From the NCBI GenBank assembly GCA_024231905.1, contig JAAEQC010000033.1, positions 124,001-188,000 of the forward strand: a stretch of 64,000 nt of DNA, written 5' to 3'. Under the pieces are notes generated by a model. It made no database searches. It was given only the letters and a program-made list of their open reading frames with translations, and was not told the origin of the DNA. This DNA is from a bacterium (GTDB lineage Bacteria > Krumholzibacteriota > Krumholzibacteriia > LZORAL124-64-63). Each line of letters opens with the position of its first letter. Positions within the stretch are counted from its first letter, which is position 1. Below, in pieces: positions 15,798-25,714 of this stretch. Position numbers and translations under genes: made by a program.

Positions 15798-17021
15798 ATG
15801 AGCCGCGCCGTTCGCATCCTTGTAATCTGTACCCTGGTCGCGGTGGCCCCCATGGCCTCCTTCGCCGCCGGCACTCTCACCATCACGGTCCTGGACGTGG
15901 GCCAGGCGGACGCCACGCTCATCCAGTCCCCCAGCGGCAGGACCCTCCTGTTCGACGGGGGCGACAATGGCGACGGCGTGGACGTCGTCCTGCCCTTCCT
16001 GGCCGCCGCCGGCATCGACACCCTCGACTGGATCGTGGCGAGCCACTATCACGCCGATCACATCGGCGGGCTGGACGAGGTGCTCAACCGGGTGCCCGTA
16101 CACGAAGCGGTGCTCGACCGCGGGTGGAGCTACACCACCGCCACCTACACCTCCTACGCCGCAGCCGCTGCTCCCTGGCGCCAGACCCTGATCGCCGGCC
16201 AGGTGCTGGATCTGGGCGACGGTGTGACTGTCACCTGCTTGGCATTGAACGGCAACGGGCAGCTCGCGTCACCCTACAACTCGAGTTCCAAGGAGAACGA
16301 GTACGACATCTGCCTGAAGGTGGAGTACGGCGGCTTCGACTACTTCCAGGCAGGCGACCTCATCGGCAACTCGTCCGCCGGCACGGACATCGAGACCAGC
16401 GTGGCGCCCCTGGCCGGCGACCTGGACGTGTACCACGTGAACCACCACGGTTCCTACACCAGCAGCAACGCCGTCTTCCTGGCCACGACCCAGCCCGAAG
16501 TCTCGATCATCTCGGTCGGCAACAACGGCTACGGTCACCCGCACCAGTCGGTGCTGGACCGCCTCGTCACCCATGGATCCTTCGTGTACCAGACCGAGAC
16601 GGGCAACGGCGGCACCCTGCCGGCGGTGGACCTCACGGTGGTCGGCGGCCACGTGGTCATCGCCACCGACGGCCTGCTGAGCTACACGGTGGACGGAGAC
16701 GCGTGGGAGATCGACGATCCGGTCAGCGCGGCCGGCGACACGCCCTCGCCCCTGGCGCTCCGTGGCAACGCGCCCAACCCCTTCAATCCCCTGACACGGA
16801 TCGCCTTCGCCAGCGCGTCGGCGGGCCCGGGACGCTTGATGATCACCGATCTGGCCGGACGGCGGGTGCTGGTGCGCGCGCTGGACGTGGCCACGGGCGA
16901 GAACTCCACCAGTTGGGCCGGACGAGACGGCACCGGGCGGCCGTTGGCCGGCGGCGTGTACCTCTACACCGTCGTCGTCCCCGGAGGTACCGCCACCGGG
17001 CGTATGGTCCTGTTGAAATAG
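15798..17021 (+). CDS. secreted MBL-fold metallohydrolase with C-terminal sorting domain
   Basis: 407 residues. Signal peptide (about 1-24), then a ComEC/Rec2-like metallo-beta-lactamase domain: ITVLDVGQADATLI, metal motif SHYHADHIGGLD, AGDL, and HHGSYTSSN. The C-terminal roughly 80 residues are a FlgD/T9SS-like module (GNAPNPFNPLTRIAF to GRMVLLK). Unlike ComEC it has no membrane channel, so a secreted or surface phosphodiesterase or nuclease is plausible. The substrate is unknown. GGAGAGCCC precedes the ATG. Its 3' end faces the protease gene across a shared terminator. Confidence 0.85.
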   Translation: MSRAVRILVICTLVAVAPMASFAAGTLTITVLDVGQADATLIQSPSGRTLLFDGGDNGDGVDVVLPFLAAAGIDTLDWIVASHYHADHIGGLDEVLNRVPVHEAVLDRGWSYTTATYTSYAAAAAPWRQTLIAGQVLDLGDGVTVTCLALNGNGQLASPYNSSSKENEYDICLKVEYGGFDYFQAGDLIGNSSAGTDIETSVAPLAGDLDVYHVNHHGSYTSSNAVFLATTQPEVSIISVGNNGYGHPHQSVLDRLVTHGSFVYQTETGNGGTLPAVDLTVVGGHVVIATDGLLSYTVDGDAWEIDDPVSAAGDTPSPLALRGNAPNPFNPLTRIAFASASAGPGRLMITDLAGRRVLVRALDVATGENSTSWAGRDGTGRPLAGGVYLYTVVVPGGTATGRMVLLK

Positions 17022-17039
17022 TCGCCGCGGTAGAAACAG

Positions 17040-17079
17040 AACCGCCGGCCCGGTTGCTCCGGACCGGCGGTTTTCTTAT
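17040..17079. terminator. terminator between convergent genes
   Basis: A stem of AACCGCCGG paired with CCGGCGGTT, extended inward, is followed on the plus strand by TTTCTTA and preceded by A-rich sequence, so it may serve both the MBL gene (+) and the protease gene (-). Confidence 0.7.
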
Positions 17080-17093
17080 GGGCCCCTCCCAGG

Positions 17094-19028
17094 TCAGCGC
17101 ACGATGGCGAAACGCTGCCGGCTCGTGGTGCCGCCCCCCTCCAGTTCAAAGACGTAGACGCCCGAAGGCAGGTGGCCACCGCCGGTGGCGCGCGCGGCCC
17201 ATTCGAAGGAGTTCTCACCCGCAAACTCCGGGGTCCAGGCGCCGAGATCGGCCACCAGCAGCCCTCGCAGGTCGTACACCCGACCGTGCACCGGGCCGGC
17301 GTGGGACACGTGGTAATGAATGATGGCCAGGCCGCGCGACGGGTTCGGTGCGATGGCGTCCAGGTCAACGCCGCGTCCGCGCACCGCCATGCTCACCTCG
17401 ATCTCGAAGTGGAGCGCGCCGCCTGCTCCGTCCAGGATCCGCACCTGTCCCGTGTAGGTGCCGGCAACGAGGTTCGCAGCTGTCGCCGAGGGCTCGATGG
17501 TCAGGTTCCGGTTGCCGCCGGCGGGAATGTCCCCCGCGACGGTAACTACCTGGAACCAGTCGCCGGCGCCGGCCAGTTCCACGGCGTATCCCAGGTCCTC
17601 GATGGTGCCGTTAACGATGCTGTACGTCGCCGATTCGGGGACGAAGGGACCACCGGCCCGCCCCTGGAACGCCGCCGGCGCCTGGGGCGACAGGTCCAGC
17701 CCCGCCCCCAGGGTGCCCAGGAATTCCGCCCCCGTAGCCGATGGATCCAGGTGGTCGCGCAGACGGGTAGCGGCATCGCCGCCGCCTTCCCAGGACACGG
17801 CCAGGCGGCCGTACCAGTCGGAGCGGTCGAGATCGTCGCAACTGGCATAGCCGCCGTGGAGCTGCCCGGTGATGCGATGGGCCTCGTTGAACAGAGGCGA
17901 GCCGCTGCTACCGTCCTCGGTGGTGCCGCTCTCCCAGGCGCCGACCCGCAGGTGGGATCCGTCGCCGGGCACGGGGGTGAACGCGTAGGTGGTGATGGTC
18001 GTGGGATCCTCGTCGAGGCTGATGCTCTTCTCGTCGCCCCGGGGATGGTGGATGGCCACACTGGCGTCGTTGTTCCGGTCGCGGCGGTCCCAGCCCGCCC
18101 AGCGCACGTCGAAGGCGGCGTCAGGGACGTCGTCCAGCTCGATCAGGGTGAAGTCCGTGCCGCTCCAACGGGCCAGCAGGGTCGAGCCCGCTTGGGACTG
18201 GTCGAGGGCGCCGCCACCGTGGTCGCCGCAGCCTGCGCTCTCGTAATTCCAGTAGATCACCACGGTCGAAGCGTTGAGATCGCTGATGCCGCAATGGTTC
18301 GCCGTGAGGAAGAGAGGCCTTCCGTCGCGGTCCGTGTTGTTGATCAGAGCGCCGGTGCAATAGATGGTGCCGCCCTGGGAGACGCCGCCCACGGACTTGA
18401 TCTCTTCGCGCCAGGGATCGCCCTCCACACACACCACGTCGATGTTGCAGGCGCCGGACTTGTCCGCCTCCGTACGCGCGGCGAAGCCCCGGTAACCGCG
18501 TCCGATGCGTCCCAATTCCAGGTCGACCAAGTGAGCCTCGTCGGCGTCCACCGTCACCTCGACTACCAGTTCGTCCGTGGCCAGGGCGGGTGTCCACAAC
18601 TGGCCGTGATCGGCCACGTCGTCCCGGTCCCAGGCCAGGCCGGCGGTGCGGTCGGCGGCCGGGTAGACGGCCAGGCGGCCCGAGGCGGGCAGACCGAAGT
18701 GCACGAAGCCCAGGTTCAGGGTGGTGGCTCCAGGGGTCGCCACCCGCAACCGCCACACGCGGCGGTCACCGGAATCGGTCCAGAGGCCGCTGTTGCCCGG
18801 GGTGAGAGCCACATCCGCGGGCACCGCATAACGGAAGGGCAGCCCCTCGGCGTGCCGGGCCGCATCCTCCAGAGCCAGGTCGTCCAGGTCGGGCATGGCC
18901 AGGTCCATGACCGGGACCAGGGCGAGTTCTGCCTTGGCCAGGTCCGCCTCGTTGTCCAAGGCGGTGGGCACGGCCGCCAGGGCCGGCAAGGCCGCCAGCA
19001 ACAGGACGATAATCAGGATGCGCTGCAT
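17094..19028 (-). CDS. secreted trypsin-like (lysyl endopeptidase-like) serine protease with C-terminal sorting domain
   Basis: 644 residues. Signal peptide MQRILIIVLLLAALPALA, a propeptide-like region to about 190, then a chymotrypsin-fold domain of the Lys-C type. Catalytic His245 is in LTANHC, Asp292 in GTDFTLIEL and Ser375 in GSSGSP. Cys pairs are present around 194-268, as expected of an extracellular enzyme. A beta-sandwich follows, and the C-terminal FlgD/T9SS-like module begins APNPSRG and ends RQRFAIVR. The ATG at 19028 has GGAGGAG. It overlaps the PAP2 gene by 16 nt and is last of a five-gene minus run. Confidence 0.87.
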   Translation of the reverse strand: MQRILIIVLLLAALPALAAVPTALDNEADLAKAELALVPVMDLAMPDLDDLALEDAARHAEGLPFRYAVPADVALTPGNSGLWTDSGDRRVWRLRVATPGATTLNLGFVHFGLPASGRLAVYPAADRTAGLAWDRDDVADHGQLWTPALATDELVVEVTVDADEAHLVDLELGRIGRGYRGFAARTEADKSGACNIDVVCVEGDPWREEIKSVGGVSQGGTIYCTGALINNTDRDGRPLFLTANHCGISDLNASTVVIYWNYESAGCGDHGGGALDQSQAGSTLLARWSGTDFTLIELDDVPDAAFDVRWAGWDRRDRNNDASVAIHHPRGDEKSISLDEDPTTITTYAFTPVPGDGSHLRVGAWESGTTEDGSSGSPLFNEAHRITGQLHGGYASCDDLDRSDWYGRLAVSWEGGGDAATRLRDHLDPSATGAEFLGTLGAGLDLSPQAPAAFQGRAGGPFVPESATYSIVNGTIEDLGYAVELAGAGDWFQVVTVAGDIPAGGNRNLTIEPSATAANLVAGTYTGQVRILDGAGGALHFEIEVSMAVRGRGVDLDAIAPNPSRGLAIIHYHVSHAGPVHGRVYDLRGLLVADLGAWTPEFAGENSFEWAARATGGGHLPSGVYVFELEGGGTTSRQRFAIVR

Positions 19029-19753
19029 GAAGTCTCCTCCGGGGTGTCGGGAGCGGCGGGCGGATCGTCCGCCACGGCCTCGACGGCATTCCAGGCGATG
19101 GTCCAGCCGAGAACCACCTGGGAAAGATAATGTTTCTGATCGTTCAGGCGCGACCAGCCCGTGGCCGCAGAGGCCAGCCGGGCCAGGGGCTGCATCGCCG
19201 GCGCGTGGTTGCGGCGGGCCAGAGTGAGCCAGGGTACCGCCGCGATGAAGGCGTGGCCCGAGGCAGCGTTGTCGGCGGCCAGGGGCCGCCAGCGGGGATC
19301 GGCCTCGTCGGACGAGGGGCGGTTGGCCCCCAGGCCGCGCTGGAGAGTCCACAGGGTGGGCAGGCCCACGACCATGGCCTCGAAGTTCCGTCGTCCCCAG
19401 CGGGTGAAGGCGTTGGTGCGCAGCCAGGCGTCCACCACCGCCACCAGCAGCCAGTTGACGAACCAGAAGCGTTCGCCGGCGTGCTTGACCAGTCCGGAGG
19501 CGCGGTCAGTGCCCTTGCTGCGGACCGAGTTCTCGTAGAATCCCGACAGGGCCTCGTCGGCGCCGCTGTAGGCCAGGACGCCGGCCGCGGCCACCGCGGC
19601 GCCCAGCCTCAGGAAGGTGCGCCGGGACGCATAGTTGCGGCGCCAGTGGCGGCCGGTGCCCTTGAAGAGGGGACGCGTACCGGTGCGACGTCGCGAACGC
19701 GAAGGCGCCACGAGCAAGGCACAGATCAAGGTCAATCCCATGGCTACCCACAC
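19013..19753 (-). CDS. PAP2-family membrane phosphatase
   Basis: 246 residues with several hydrophobic helices. The C-terminal half has the type-2 phosphatidic acid phosphatase pattern: ASGHAFIAA (the SGH motif) and SRLNDQKHYLSQVVLGW (the SR-x5-H-x3-D motif, with Gln-Val in place of the usual Asp region). The N-terminal K-x6-RP motif appears as GLGANRPSSDEADPRW. The substitution at the usual Asp makes activity less certain. The start is GTG at 19753 (GGAAAGGA upstream) or ATG at 19741. Substrate (lipid phosphate or undecaprenyl diphosphate) unknown. It overlaps the protease start. Confidence 0.75.
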   Translation of the reverse strand: MWVAMGLTLICALLVAPSRSRRRTGTRPLFKGTGRHWRRNYASRRTFLRLGAAVAAAGVLAYSGADEALSGFYENSVRSKGTDRASGLVKHAGERFWFVNWLLVAVVDAWLRTNAFTRWGRRNFEAMVVGLPTLWTLQRGLGANRPSSDEADPRWRPLAADNAASGHAFIAAVPWLTLARRNHAPAMQPLARLASAATGWSRLNDQKHYLSQVVLGWTIAWNAVEAVADDPPAAPDTPEETSCSAS

Positions 19754-19771
19754 GGTGCCGGAGTCCTTTCC

Positions 19772-20908
19772 CTAGGCCGCTCGGGCGGCGGTGATCAAAT
19801 GGGCCACGTGTTCGCCCACGGCCATGGCGCTGGTCAGGCCGGGCGAGTCCATGCCGCACAGGTGCAGCAGCCCCGGCGGCAGCCCGGCGGCCGGGGCCAC
19901 GTGGAAGTCGCGGAAGCCGTCCGCATCGAGCTTGGGTCGGATGCCGCAAGTGCCCGGCCTCAGGTCCTCCGCCGCCAGCCAGGGCAGGAAGCGACGGCCA
20001 CCGGCCAGGAAGGCCGCCGCCCGTCCGGGATCGACGCCGTAGTCCACGTCCTCGGGCGCCGTATCCGACGGCAGGCGTTCCACGTCCGGTCCCAGGCGCA
20101 GCTGGCCGGCCAGATCCAGGCAGACGTGGACGCCCAGCGAGCTGGCGTCTGCCGGCGGCACCGGGTACACGAGATGCGTCACCCGTCCCGCGTGGCGGGG
20201 CGCCACGGCGAAGTAGTTGCCCTTGACCAGGATCTGCCGCGGCCCGGCGTCCGGATCGGCCAAGGCCGCCACGCGGTCGGCGAAAAGCCCGGCTGCGTTC
20301 ACGACCCAGCCGCTGGTATGGGACCAGCCCTCGCGCCGGTCGCCCGACCCCACGTCCACGCGCCAGCCGTCCGACGCCGGAGCGAGGCCCATCACCGGAG
20401 CGCCGGTCAGGACCTGAGCGCCGTGCTCGACAGCCCGGTCCGCCAGGGCCCTGGTCACGCCCTCGGCGTCGCAAATTCCCGTGCGCGGCGAGACGAGGGC
20501 CGCCACGGCGCGGATCTCGGGTTCGAGGCCCGCCACGCCGGTGGTGTCCACCAGTTCGAGGTCCTCCACGCCGTTCTCGCGACCGCGCTCCAACAGATCC
20601 GTCAGTGCCGGGATCTCGGCGTCCTCCACGGCCACGATGAGCTTGCCGCACTCGCGGTAGCCCACCCCGGCGACGGCGCAGAAGTCCTTCAACAGGCGCC
20701 GGCCGGTCACGCAGAAGTGCGCCTTCAGGGTACCCGGCGGATAGTACATGCCGCCGTGGGCCACCTCGCTGTTGCGGGAGGTGGTGCCCCGGGCCAGGGC
20801 CGGTTCGCGCTCCAGGAGCACGACGTCCAGACCGCGGCGCGCCACGGCGTCGGCCACGGCGCAGCCCACGATCCCGCCCCCGACGACGGTGACCTGTGTC
20901 TCGACCAC
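19772..20908 (-). CDS. lhgO: L-2-hydroxyglutarate oxidase-like FAD oxidoreductase
   Basis: 378-residue DAO-fold flavoprotein. The Rossmann motif VTVVGGGIVGCAVADAVARR lies at residues 6-25, followed by GTTSRNSEVAHGGMYYPPG. That segment is the family signature of L-2-hydroxyglutarate dehydrogenase/oxidase (LhgO, L2HGDH). The C-terminal half has GIRPKLDADGFRDF and a substrate-side HLCGMDSPGLTSAMAVG. It would oxidise L-2-hydroxyglutarate to 2-oxoglutarate, delivering electrons to quinone or oxygen. GTG start with AGGAG upstream, 2 nt after the thioredoxin stop. Confidence 0.88.
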   Translation of the reverse strand: MVETQVTVVGGGIVGCAVADAVARRGLDVVLLEREPALARGTTSRNSEVAHGGMYYPPGTLKAHFCVTGRRLLKDFCAVAGVGYRECGKLIVAVEDAEIPALTDLLERGRENGVEDLELVDTTGVAGLEPEIRAVAALVSPRTGICDAEGVTRALADRAVEHGAQVLTGAPVMGLAPASDGWRVDVGSGDRREGWSHTSGWVVNAAGLFADRVAALADPDAGPRQILVKGNYFAVAPRHAGRVTHLVYPVPPADASSLGVHVCLDLAGQLRLGPDVERLPSDTAPEDVDYGVDPGRAAAFLAGGRRFLPWLAAEDLRPGTCGIRPKLDADGFRDFHVAPAAGLPPGLLHLCGMDSPGLTSAMAVGEHVAHLITAARAA

Positions 20909-20910
20909 GC

Positions 20911-21381
20911 TCAGCTCCTGCGTTTCAGCCAGTCTTCATAGGATTTTTCCGTGTAGGCCTTGGTCCCGATGAACTCGAGCAACGGCAACAACCGATCCGG
21001 ACCCAGATACCCGGGCACGTGGGTCAAGCGCCCGCCGTCGGAGCCCACGAACCACAGGGTCGGCCAGGCCTCCACCCGGAACTTGCGACCCAGGGCCGGC
21101 AGCTTGTCCGTATCGACCATGGCCATGGCGAAATGCTCGTTGAGGTAGCGGATGACCTTGCGGTCCTTGTATGTCTTCTGCTTCATCTGCGTGCACCACT
21201 TGCACCAGCGGGCGGTGAAGTGGATGAGCAGGGTCTTGTCCTCGCGGCGGGAGCGCTCGGAAGCGTCGCGATAGCTCTCCCACCTGACCGAGCGGTTGTC
21301 CGGCTTGTCCTCCGCGGCGACGGCGGGGGCGGTCACCAACAGGGCACACAGCAGCAACAGGGTCCGGATCGTTGGGCGCAT
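20911..21381 (-). CDS. exported thioredoxin-fold protein
   Basis: 156 residues. Signal peptide MRPTIRTLLLLCALLVTAPAV, then a thioredoxin domain of the DsbD-gamma/Thioredoxin_7 type with redox motif ARWCKWCTQM (C60, C63). The cis-Pro region is VEAWPTLWF and the C-terminal helix follows GYLGPDRLLPLLEFIG. It would work in periplasmic disulfide reduction or exchange. The ATG at 21381 overlaps the RluA stop by one base (TGATG). A TTG one codon upstream is in frame but less likely. Confidence 0.87.
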   Translation of the reverse strand: MRPTIRTLLLLCALLVTAPAVAAEDKPDNRSVRWESYRDASERSRREDKTLLIHFTARWCKWCTQMKQKTYKDRKVIRYLNEHFAMAMVDTDKLPALGRKFRVEAWPTLWFVGSDGGRLTHVPGYLGPDRLLPLLEFIGTKAYTEKSYEDWLKRRS

Positions 21382-22073
21382 CAAATCGTCTCCTCGCCGT
21401 GGCGAACCCGAGGCCAGGGCCAGCCTTGGTCCGGGGTCGCCTCCAATTCCAACGCGGCGCCGCCCACCGGGTGGGCCAAGGCGAGCCGCAGGGCGTGCAG
21501 GCCGAGGCGGCGGTCGGGCAGACGCGCCGGCGCTCCGTATTTCACGTCACCCAGGAGCGGACATCCCGCCTGGGCGAACTGGGCCCGGATCTGGTGGCGC
21601 CGGCCCGTACGCGGCCGGACTTCCACGAGGCAGCGGCCCCCGCGCTCGTCGAGCACCCGGTAGGCCAAGACCCCCTCGCGGGCGCCAGGGAACTCCTCCC
21701 GGGCGATCCGGGTCACGCCCCGGGCGTCACCCACGGTCGCCAGCCAGGACCGCAATTCGCCCCTGTCCGTGGGCGGGTGGCCCTGGGTCACGGCCAGGTA
21801 GGTCTTGGCGGCCTTTCGGTCCCGGAAAAGGGTCGAGAGGCGGCCGGCCGCCTTGCTGGTTCGCGCCAGCAGCACGATCCCGGACACGTTGCGGTCCAGC
21901 CGGTGCACCAGGCCCACGTAGACATTGCCGGGCTTGGCGTACTTCGTCTTGAGATAGGACCGCGCCCAGTCCAGCAGGGTCGGGTCGCCACTGCGATCCC
22001 CTTGCACGAGCAGGCCCGCCGGCTTGCCAAGGGCCAGCAGATGGTTGTCCTCGTGGATGACGGACGGTTCCAC
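21381..22073 (-). CDS. RluA-family pseudouridine synthase
   Basis: Isomerises uridine to pseudouridine in rRNA or tRNA. 230 residues with the catalytic motif HRLDRNVSGIVLL (Asp60), the entry motif NHLLALGKPAGLLVQ, and the C-terminal RTGRRHQIRAQF and PLLGDVKYG. There is no N-terminal S4 domain, so it is closer to RluA/TruC-type enzymes; the site it modifies cannot be told. GTG start at 22073 with GAAGGA about 11 nt upstream. First gene of the five-gene minus run ending at 17094. Confidence 0.9.
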   Translation of the reverse strand: MEPSVIHEDNHLLALGKPAGLLVQGDRSGDPTLLDWARSYLKTKYAKPGNVYVGLVHRLDRNVSGIVLLARTSKAAGRLSTLFRDRKAAKTYLAVTQGHPPTDRGELRSWLATVGDARGVTRIAREEFPGAREGVLAYRVLDERGGRCLVEVRPRTGRRHQIRAQFAQAGCPLLGDVKYGAPARLPDRRLGLHALRLALAHPVGGAALELEATPDQGWPWPRVRHGEETI

Positions 22074-22244
22074 GGCCCACCGGTCCTTCGCGATCCGACT
22101 CTATGTTGTCCGGATCATGATACGCCGCCCACGGAGTCGCTGACAAGGACTCCCCGATGCCCTATCATGCGCGGGTTCATCGCCTCCGCCGCGGAACGAG
22201 CCCCCGACCGTCCCGGCCCGAACCACCCGTTACGAGGTGCCCCA

Positions 22245-24422
22245 ATGCCATCCCGTCGTATTTTGACCTGCGTCCTCGTCGCCGCCGTCGCCGGCGCCGT
22301 GCTCCCCGGTTGCGGGGACCGCGTGCCGGAAACGGACCGTTACACCCGGAGCGAAACCACCATGGAACCCCTGACCTACCCCGCGGCCCACACCGTCGAC
22401 CAGACGGACGACTACCACGGCACATCGGTCGTCGATCCCTACCGCTGGCTGGAGGACGTGGATTCTGAGGAGACCCACGCCTGGGTCGCGGCCGAGAACG
22501 AGGTCACCTTCGGCTTCCTGGCGGACATTCCCGAGCGAGAGCAGTACAAGGCCCGCCTAACGGAGATCTGGAACTACGAGCGGTTCGGCACGCCCAAGCG
22601 CGAAGGCAACCGCATCTTCTTCAACAAGAACAACGGCCTCCAGAACCAGTCCGTTCTCTACGTCCAGGACGGACCCGATGCCGAGCCCCGCGTCCTGCTG
22701 GATCCCAACACCCTGAGCGAGGACGGCACGGTTTCCCTGGGCGGCACCAGCGTCTCCCGGGACGGGCGCTGGCTGGCCTGGTCCAAGAGCGTCAGCGGTT
22801 CGGACTGGCGGACCTGGCACATCCGGGACGTGGACACGGGCGAGGATCTGCCCGACGTGATCGAGTGGAGCAAGTTCAGCGGCGCGTCCTGGGACCCGGC
22901 GGCCGAGGGCTTCTACTACAGCCGCTACGACGCCCCCGCCGAGGGCGAGACCTACGAGGAAGCCAACTACTTCCAGAAGCTCTACTACCACCGGCGCGGC
23001 ACGGACCAGGACCGGGACGTGCTCGTCTACGAGCGTCCCGACGAAAAGGAATGGGGCTTCGACGGATCCGTGAGTGACGACGGCCGCTACCTGGTGATCT
23101 CCGTGTGGCACGGCTCAGCCGAGAGCAACCGGCTGTTCTACAAGGATCTGAGCGATCCGGACGCCGAGGTGGTCGAGTTCCTCACCGCCAACGACGCCCG
23201 CTACCAGTTCCTGGGCAACGACGGTACCACCTTCTTCATCCTGACCAGCAAGGACGCGCCCCGCCAGCGGATCATCGCCGTCGACCTGGCCCGCCCGGAG
23301 GCCGGCCACTGGCGCGAGATCGTCCCCCAATCGGAGAATCCGCTCTCCAGCGCCAAGATCCTCAACCATGGTTTCGTCCTGTTCTACATGCAGGACGTGG
23401 CCGACAAGGTGCAGATCCACGACCTGGACGGGAAGCACCTGCGCGACATCGCCCTACCCGGACTCGGCTCCGTGGGCGGTTTCCACGGCCACCCCGGCGA
23501 TACGGAGACCTACTATGTCTTCACCAGTTTCCTGAACCCGCGCGAGATCTACCACTACGACTTCACCACCGGCGCGAGTACGCTCCACCGGGCGCCGGCC
23601 ATCGACTTCGACTTCTCAAGCTACGTCACCGAGCAGGTCTTCTTCACCAGCAAGGACGGCACCCGGGTGCCCCTGTTCATCGTCCGCGCCCAGGACACGC
23701 CCCGGGACGGTTCGAACCCCACGATCCTCTACGGATACGGCGGCTTCAACGTCACCGAGGGACCGTTCTTCTCCACCGCACTCCTGCCCTGGCTCGAGCA
23801 AGGCGGCATCTGGGTCACGGCCAACATCCGGGGCGGCGGCGAGTACGGTGAGGAATGGCACCAGGGCGGTATGCTGGCCAACAAGCAGAACTGCTTCGAC
23901 GACTTCATCGGCGCCGCCGAGCACCTCATGGCCGAGGGCTACACCTGCGCCGACAAGCTGGCGATCTACGGCGGCAGCAACGGCGGCACCCTGGTGGGCG
24001 CGGTGGTCAACCAGCGGCCCGAGCTATTCGGCGCGGCCATCCCCGCCGTGGGCGTCATGGACATGCTGCGCTTCCACGAGTTCACCATCGGCTGGGCCTG
24101 GGTCAGCGATTACGGCAGCAGCGAGGACCCGGAGATGTTCCCGGTCCTGCACGGCTACAGCCCGTACCACAACCTTCAGGAAGGCGTGGAGTACCCGGCG
24201 ATCATGGTGACCACCGCCGACCACGACGACCGGGTCGTGCCCGGCCACAGCTTCAAGTACGCCGCGCGGCTGCAGGCGGCCCACGGGGGCGACACGCCGG
24301 TGCTGATCCGTATCCAGACCAAGGCGGGCCACGGCGGCGGCAAACCCATGTCCATGTACATCGAGGAGAAGGCCGACTTCTACGCCTTCCTCCACCGGGT
24401 GCTCGGCATGGGCGACGGCTGA
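22245..24422 (+). CDS. prolyl oligopeptidase family lipoprotein (S9A)
   Basis: 725 residues. A lipoprotein signal with lipobox LPGC (Cys23) follows [19 protein letters not shown]. Then come an N-terminal strand, a seven-bladed propeller (about 100-440) and an alpha/beta-hydrolase domain. The catalytic triad is Ser578 in GGSNGG, Asp in DHDDRV (659-664) and His696 in KAGHGGGKP. It cleaves after proline in short peptides, probably in the periplasm. The ATG at 22245 has GAGGTG 6 nt upstream and gives the lipoprotein signal; the frame is open far upstream without homology. Confidence 0.93.
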   Translation: MPSRRILTCVLVAAVAGAVLPGCGDRVPETDRYTRSETTMEPLTYPAAHTVDQTDDYHGTSVVDPYRWLEDVDSEETHAWVAAENEVTFGFLADIPEREQYKARLTEIWNYERFGTPKREGNRIFFNKNNGLQNQSVLYVQDGPDAEPRVLLDPNTLSEDGTVSLGGTSVSRDGRWLAWSKSVSGSDWRTWHIRDVDTGEDLPDVIEWSKFSGASWDPAAEGFYYSRYDAPAEGETYEEANYFQKLYYHRRGTDQDRDVLVYERPDEKEWGFDGSVSDDGRYLVISVWHGSAESNRLFYKDLSDPDAEVVEFLTANDARYQFLGNDGTTFFILTSKDAPRQRIIAVDLARPEAGHWREIVPQSENPLSSAKILNHGFVLFYMQDVADKVQIHDLDGKHLRDIALPGLGSVGGFHGHPGDTETYYVFTSFLNPREIYHYDFTTGASTLHRAPAIDFDFSSYVTEQVFFTSKDGTRVPLFIVRAQDTPRDGSNPTILYGYGGFNVTEGPFFSTALLPWLEQGGIWVTANIRGGGEYGEEWHQGGMLANKQNCFDDFIGAAEHLMAEGYTCADKLAIYGGSNGGTLVGAVVNQRPELFGAAIPAVGVMDMLRFHEFTIGWAWVSDYGSSEDPEMFPVLHGYSPYHNLQEGVEYPAIMVTTADHDDRVVPGHSFKYAARLQAAHGGDTPVLIRIQTKAGHGGGKPMSMYIEEKADFYAFLHRVLGMGDG

Positions 24423-24428
24423 CTCGAC

Positions 24429-24812
24429 GTGAGTGTCGAGCAACAGGTCATGGCGGCGGACCGCGGGTTCGCCGCCGCGGTGGCCACCGCCCGGGGCGTC
24501 GACCGGGCGCGGGTGTGGGCCGAATGGTTCGCCCCCGAGGGTCGCCAGCTCTTACCCGGGCAGGTGATCGCCGGGTGCGCGGCCGTCGCGGCGCTCATGA
24601 CCCCCTTCTTCGCCGACTCCGCCTCGAGCCTCGAATGGACACCGGACCAGGGCGGCGGTGACGGAGACCGGGGCTGGACCTCGGGTCGTTACGTGAGCCG
24701 CACCGCCGACGGTGTCAGCGAGGGGCGTTACCTGACCGTGTGGGTGAAGGTGGACGGGGCCTGGAAGGTGGACGTGGATACGGGCATCCCGGACCCGGTC
24801 GCCGCTGACTGA
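24429..24812 (+). CDS. SnoaL/DUF4440-like (NTF2-fold) protein
   Basis: 127-residue small protein with the cone-shaped NTF2-like pattern: AADRGFAAAVATARGVDRARVWAEWFAPEG, then a variable middle and the closing strands GRYLTVWVKVDGAWKVDVDTG typical of DUF4440 proteins. No catalytic residue can be named. GTG start at 24429, 6 nt after the peptidase stop, lacking a clear Shine-Dalgarno; ATG at 24450 is a possible alternative. Confidence 0.75.
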   Translation: MSVEQQVMAADRGFAAAVATARGVDRARVWAEWFAPEGRQLLPGQVIAGCAAVAALMTPFFADSASSLEWTPDQGGGDGDRGWTSGRYVSRTADGVSEGRYLTVWVKVDGAWKVDVDTGIPDPVAAD

Positions 24813-24825
24813 ATCGCCGGGAGCG

Positions 24826-25692
24826 CTAGCCGGCCGACTCCCCGGTGGAGTCGGCCGTACCGCGTCCGGCCAGGAAGAGCGCCGCCACGATGACGAGCAA
24901 CCCGAGCCCCGCCCGCAGGTAGTCCGCCTGCTCCCCGAACACCGCCCAGGACACGAGCACCGCCAGGGGCACCTTCAGGTTGTTGGCGCCTGCCAGCACG
25001 CCGGTCGTCGTGAGAGTCGCCCCCTTGTTCCACAGGTAGAAGCCTACAGCCGTGGGAACCAGACCCAGGTAGAGGACGGTCAGCAGCGCCGGACCGTCCC
25101 AGCCGGCCCGGGGATCGGCGCCGCGCAGCACCAGGGCCAGCAGGGTCACCAGGGCCGCACCCTGGTACATCCAGGCCACGAGCACGGCCTCGTGCCCGCC
25201 GGCGCGGGTGCGCAGTCGCGGAAAGAGTACCTGCCCCGCCGCGAAGCAGAGGTTCGCCCCCTGCAGCAGGAGGATACCCCGCCAATCCGCGTCCTGCGGC
25301 ATGGCCAGTTGCACGATCAGCGCGGCCCCCGCCACCGCCAGGACCGCCGCCGCCAGGTGCCGCACCCGCAGGCGCCGGGCCAGCAAGTCCGACGCCAGAG
25401 TCACGTACAGCGGAGTGAAGATGGTGAAGACCGCCACTAGCCAGGCCGGCAAGGAGGCGAAGGCGGCGATGTACAGCACGTACATGGCCCCGAACTGGAG
25501 CGCCCCTAGGCCCAGCGCCGCGATCCGGTGCGGATTCCGCAGCCGGCGCCGTGCCAGCAGGGGTGCGAAGGCCGCCGCGGCCAGGACCAGGCGGGCACAG
25601 GCCACGGCCACCGGGTCGGCCGCCGTGAGATTGTCCTTGATCAGGCCGAAGGAGAAGGCCCACAGGAAGGACGCTGCCAGGAGATGACGCAA
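24826..25692 (-). CDS. EamA/DMT-family transporter
   Basis: 288 residues with ten predicted TM helices in two homologous EamA halves (about 1-135 and 145-275). The second half has GLVPTAVGFYLWNKGATLTTTGVLAGANNLKVPLAVL-type spacing, split here as GLVPTAVGFYLWNKG and TTTGVLAGANNLKVPL. Probably an exporter or importer of metabolites in the inner membrane; the substrate is not predictable. TTG start at 25692 with GGGAG 7 nt upstream. It converges on the DUF4440 gene. Confidence 0.85.
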   Translation of the reverse strand: MRHLLAASFLWAFSFGLIKDNLTAADPVAVACARLVLAAAAFAPLLARRRLRNPHRIAALGLGALQFGAMYVLYIAAFASLPAWLVAVFTIFTPLYVTLASDLLARRLRVRHLAAAVLAVAGAALIVQLAMPQDADWRGILLLQGANLCFAAGQVLFPRLRTRAGGHEAVLVAWMYQGAALVTLLALVLRGADPRAGWDGPALLTVLYLGLVPTAVGFYLWNKGATLTTTGVLAGANNLKVPLAVLVSWAVFGEQADYLRAGLGLLVIVAALFLAGRGTADSTGESAG

Positions 25693-25714
25693 GACGGCTC
25701 CCGTCGAAGGTCGT

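Noticed and set aside
24831-24856. Terminator hairpin at the end of the EamA gene
   Set aside because: The GGCCGACTCC/GGAGTCGGCC stem lies inside the coding sequence and has no T-tract on either strand.
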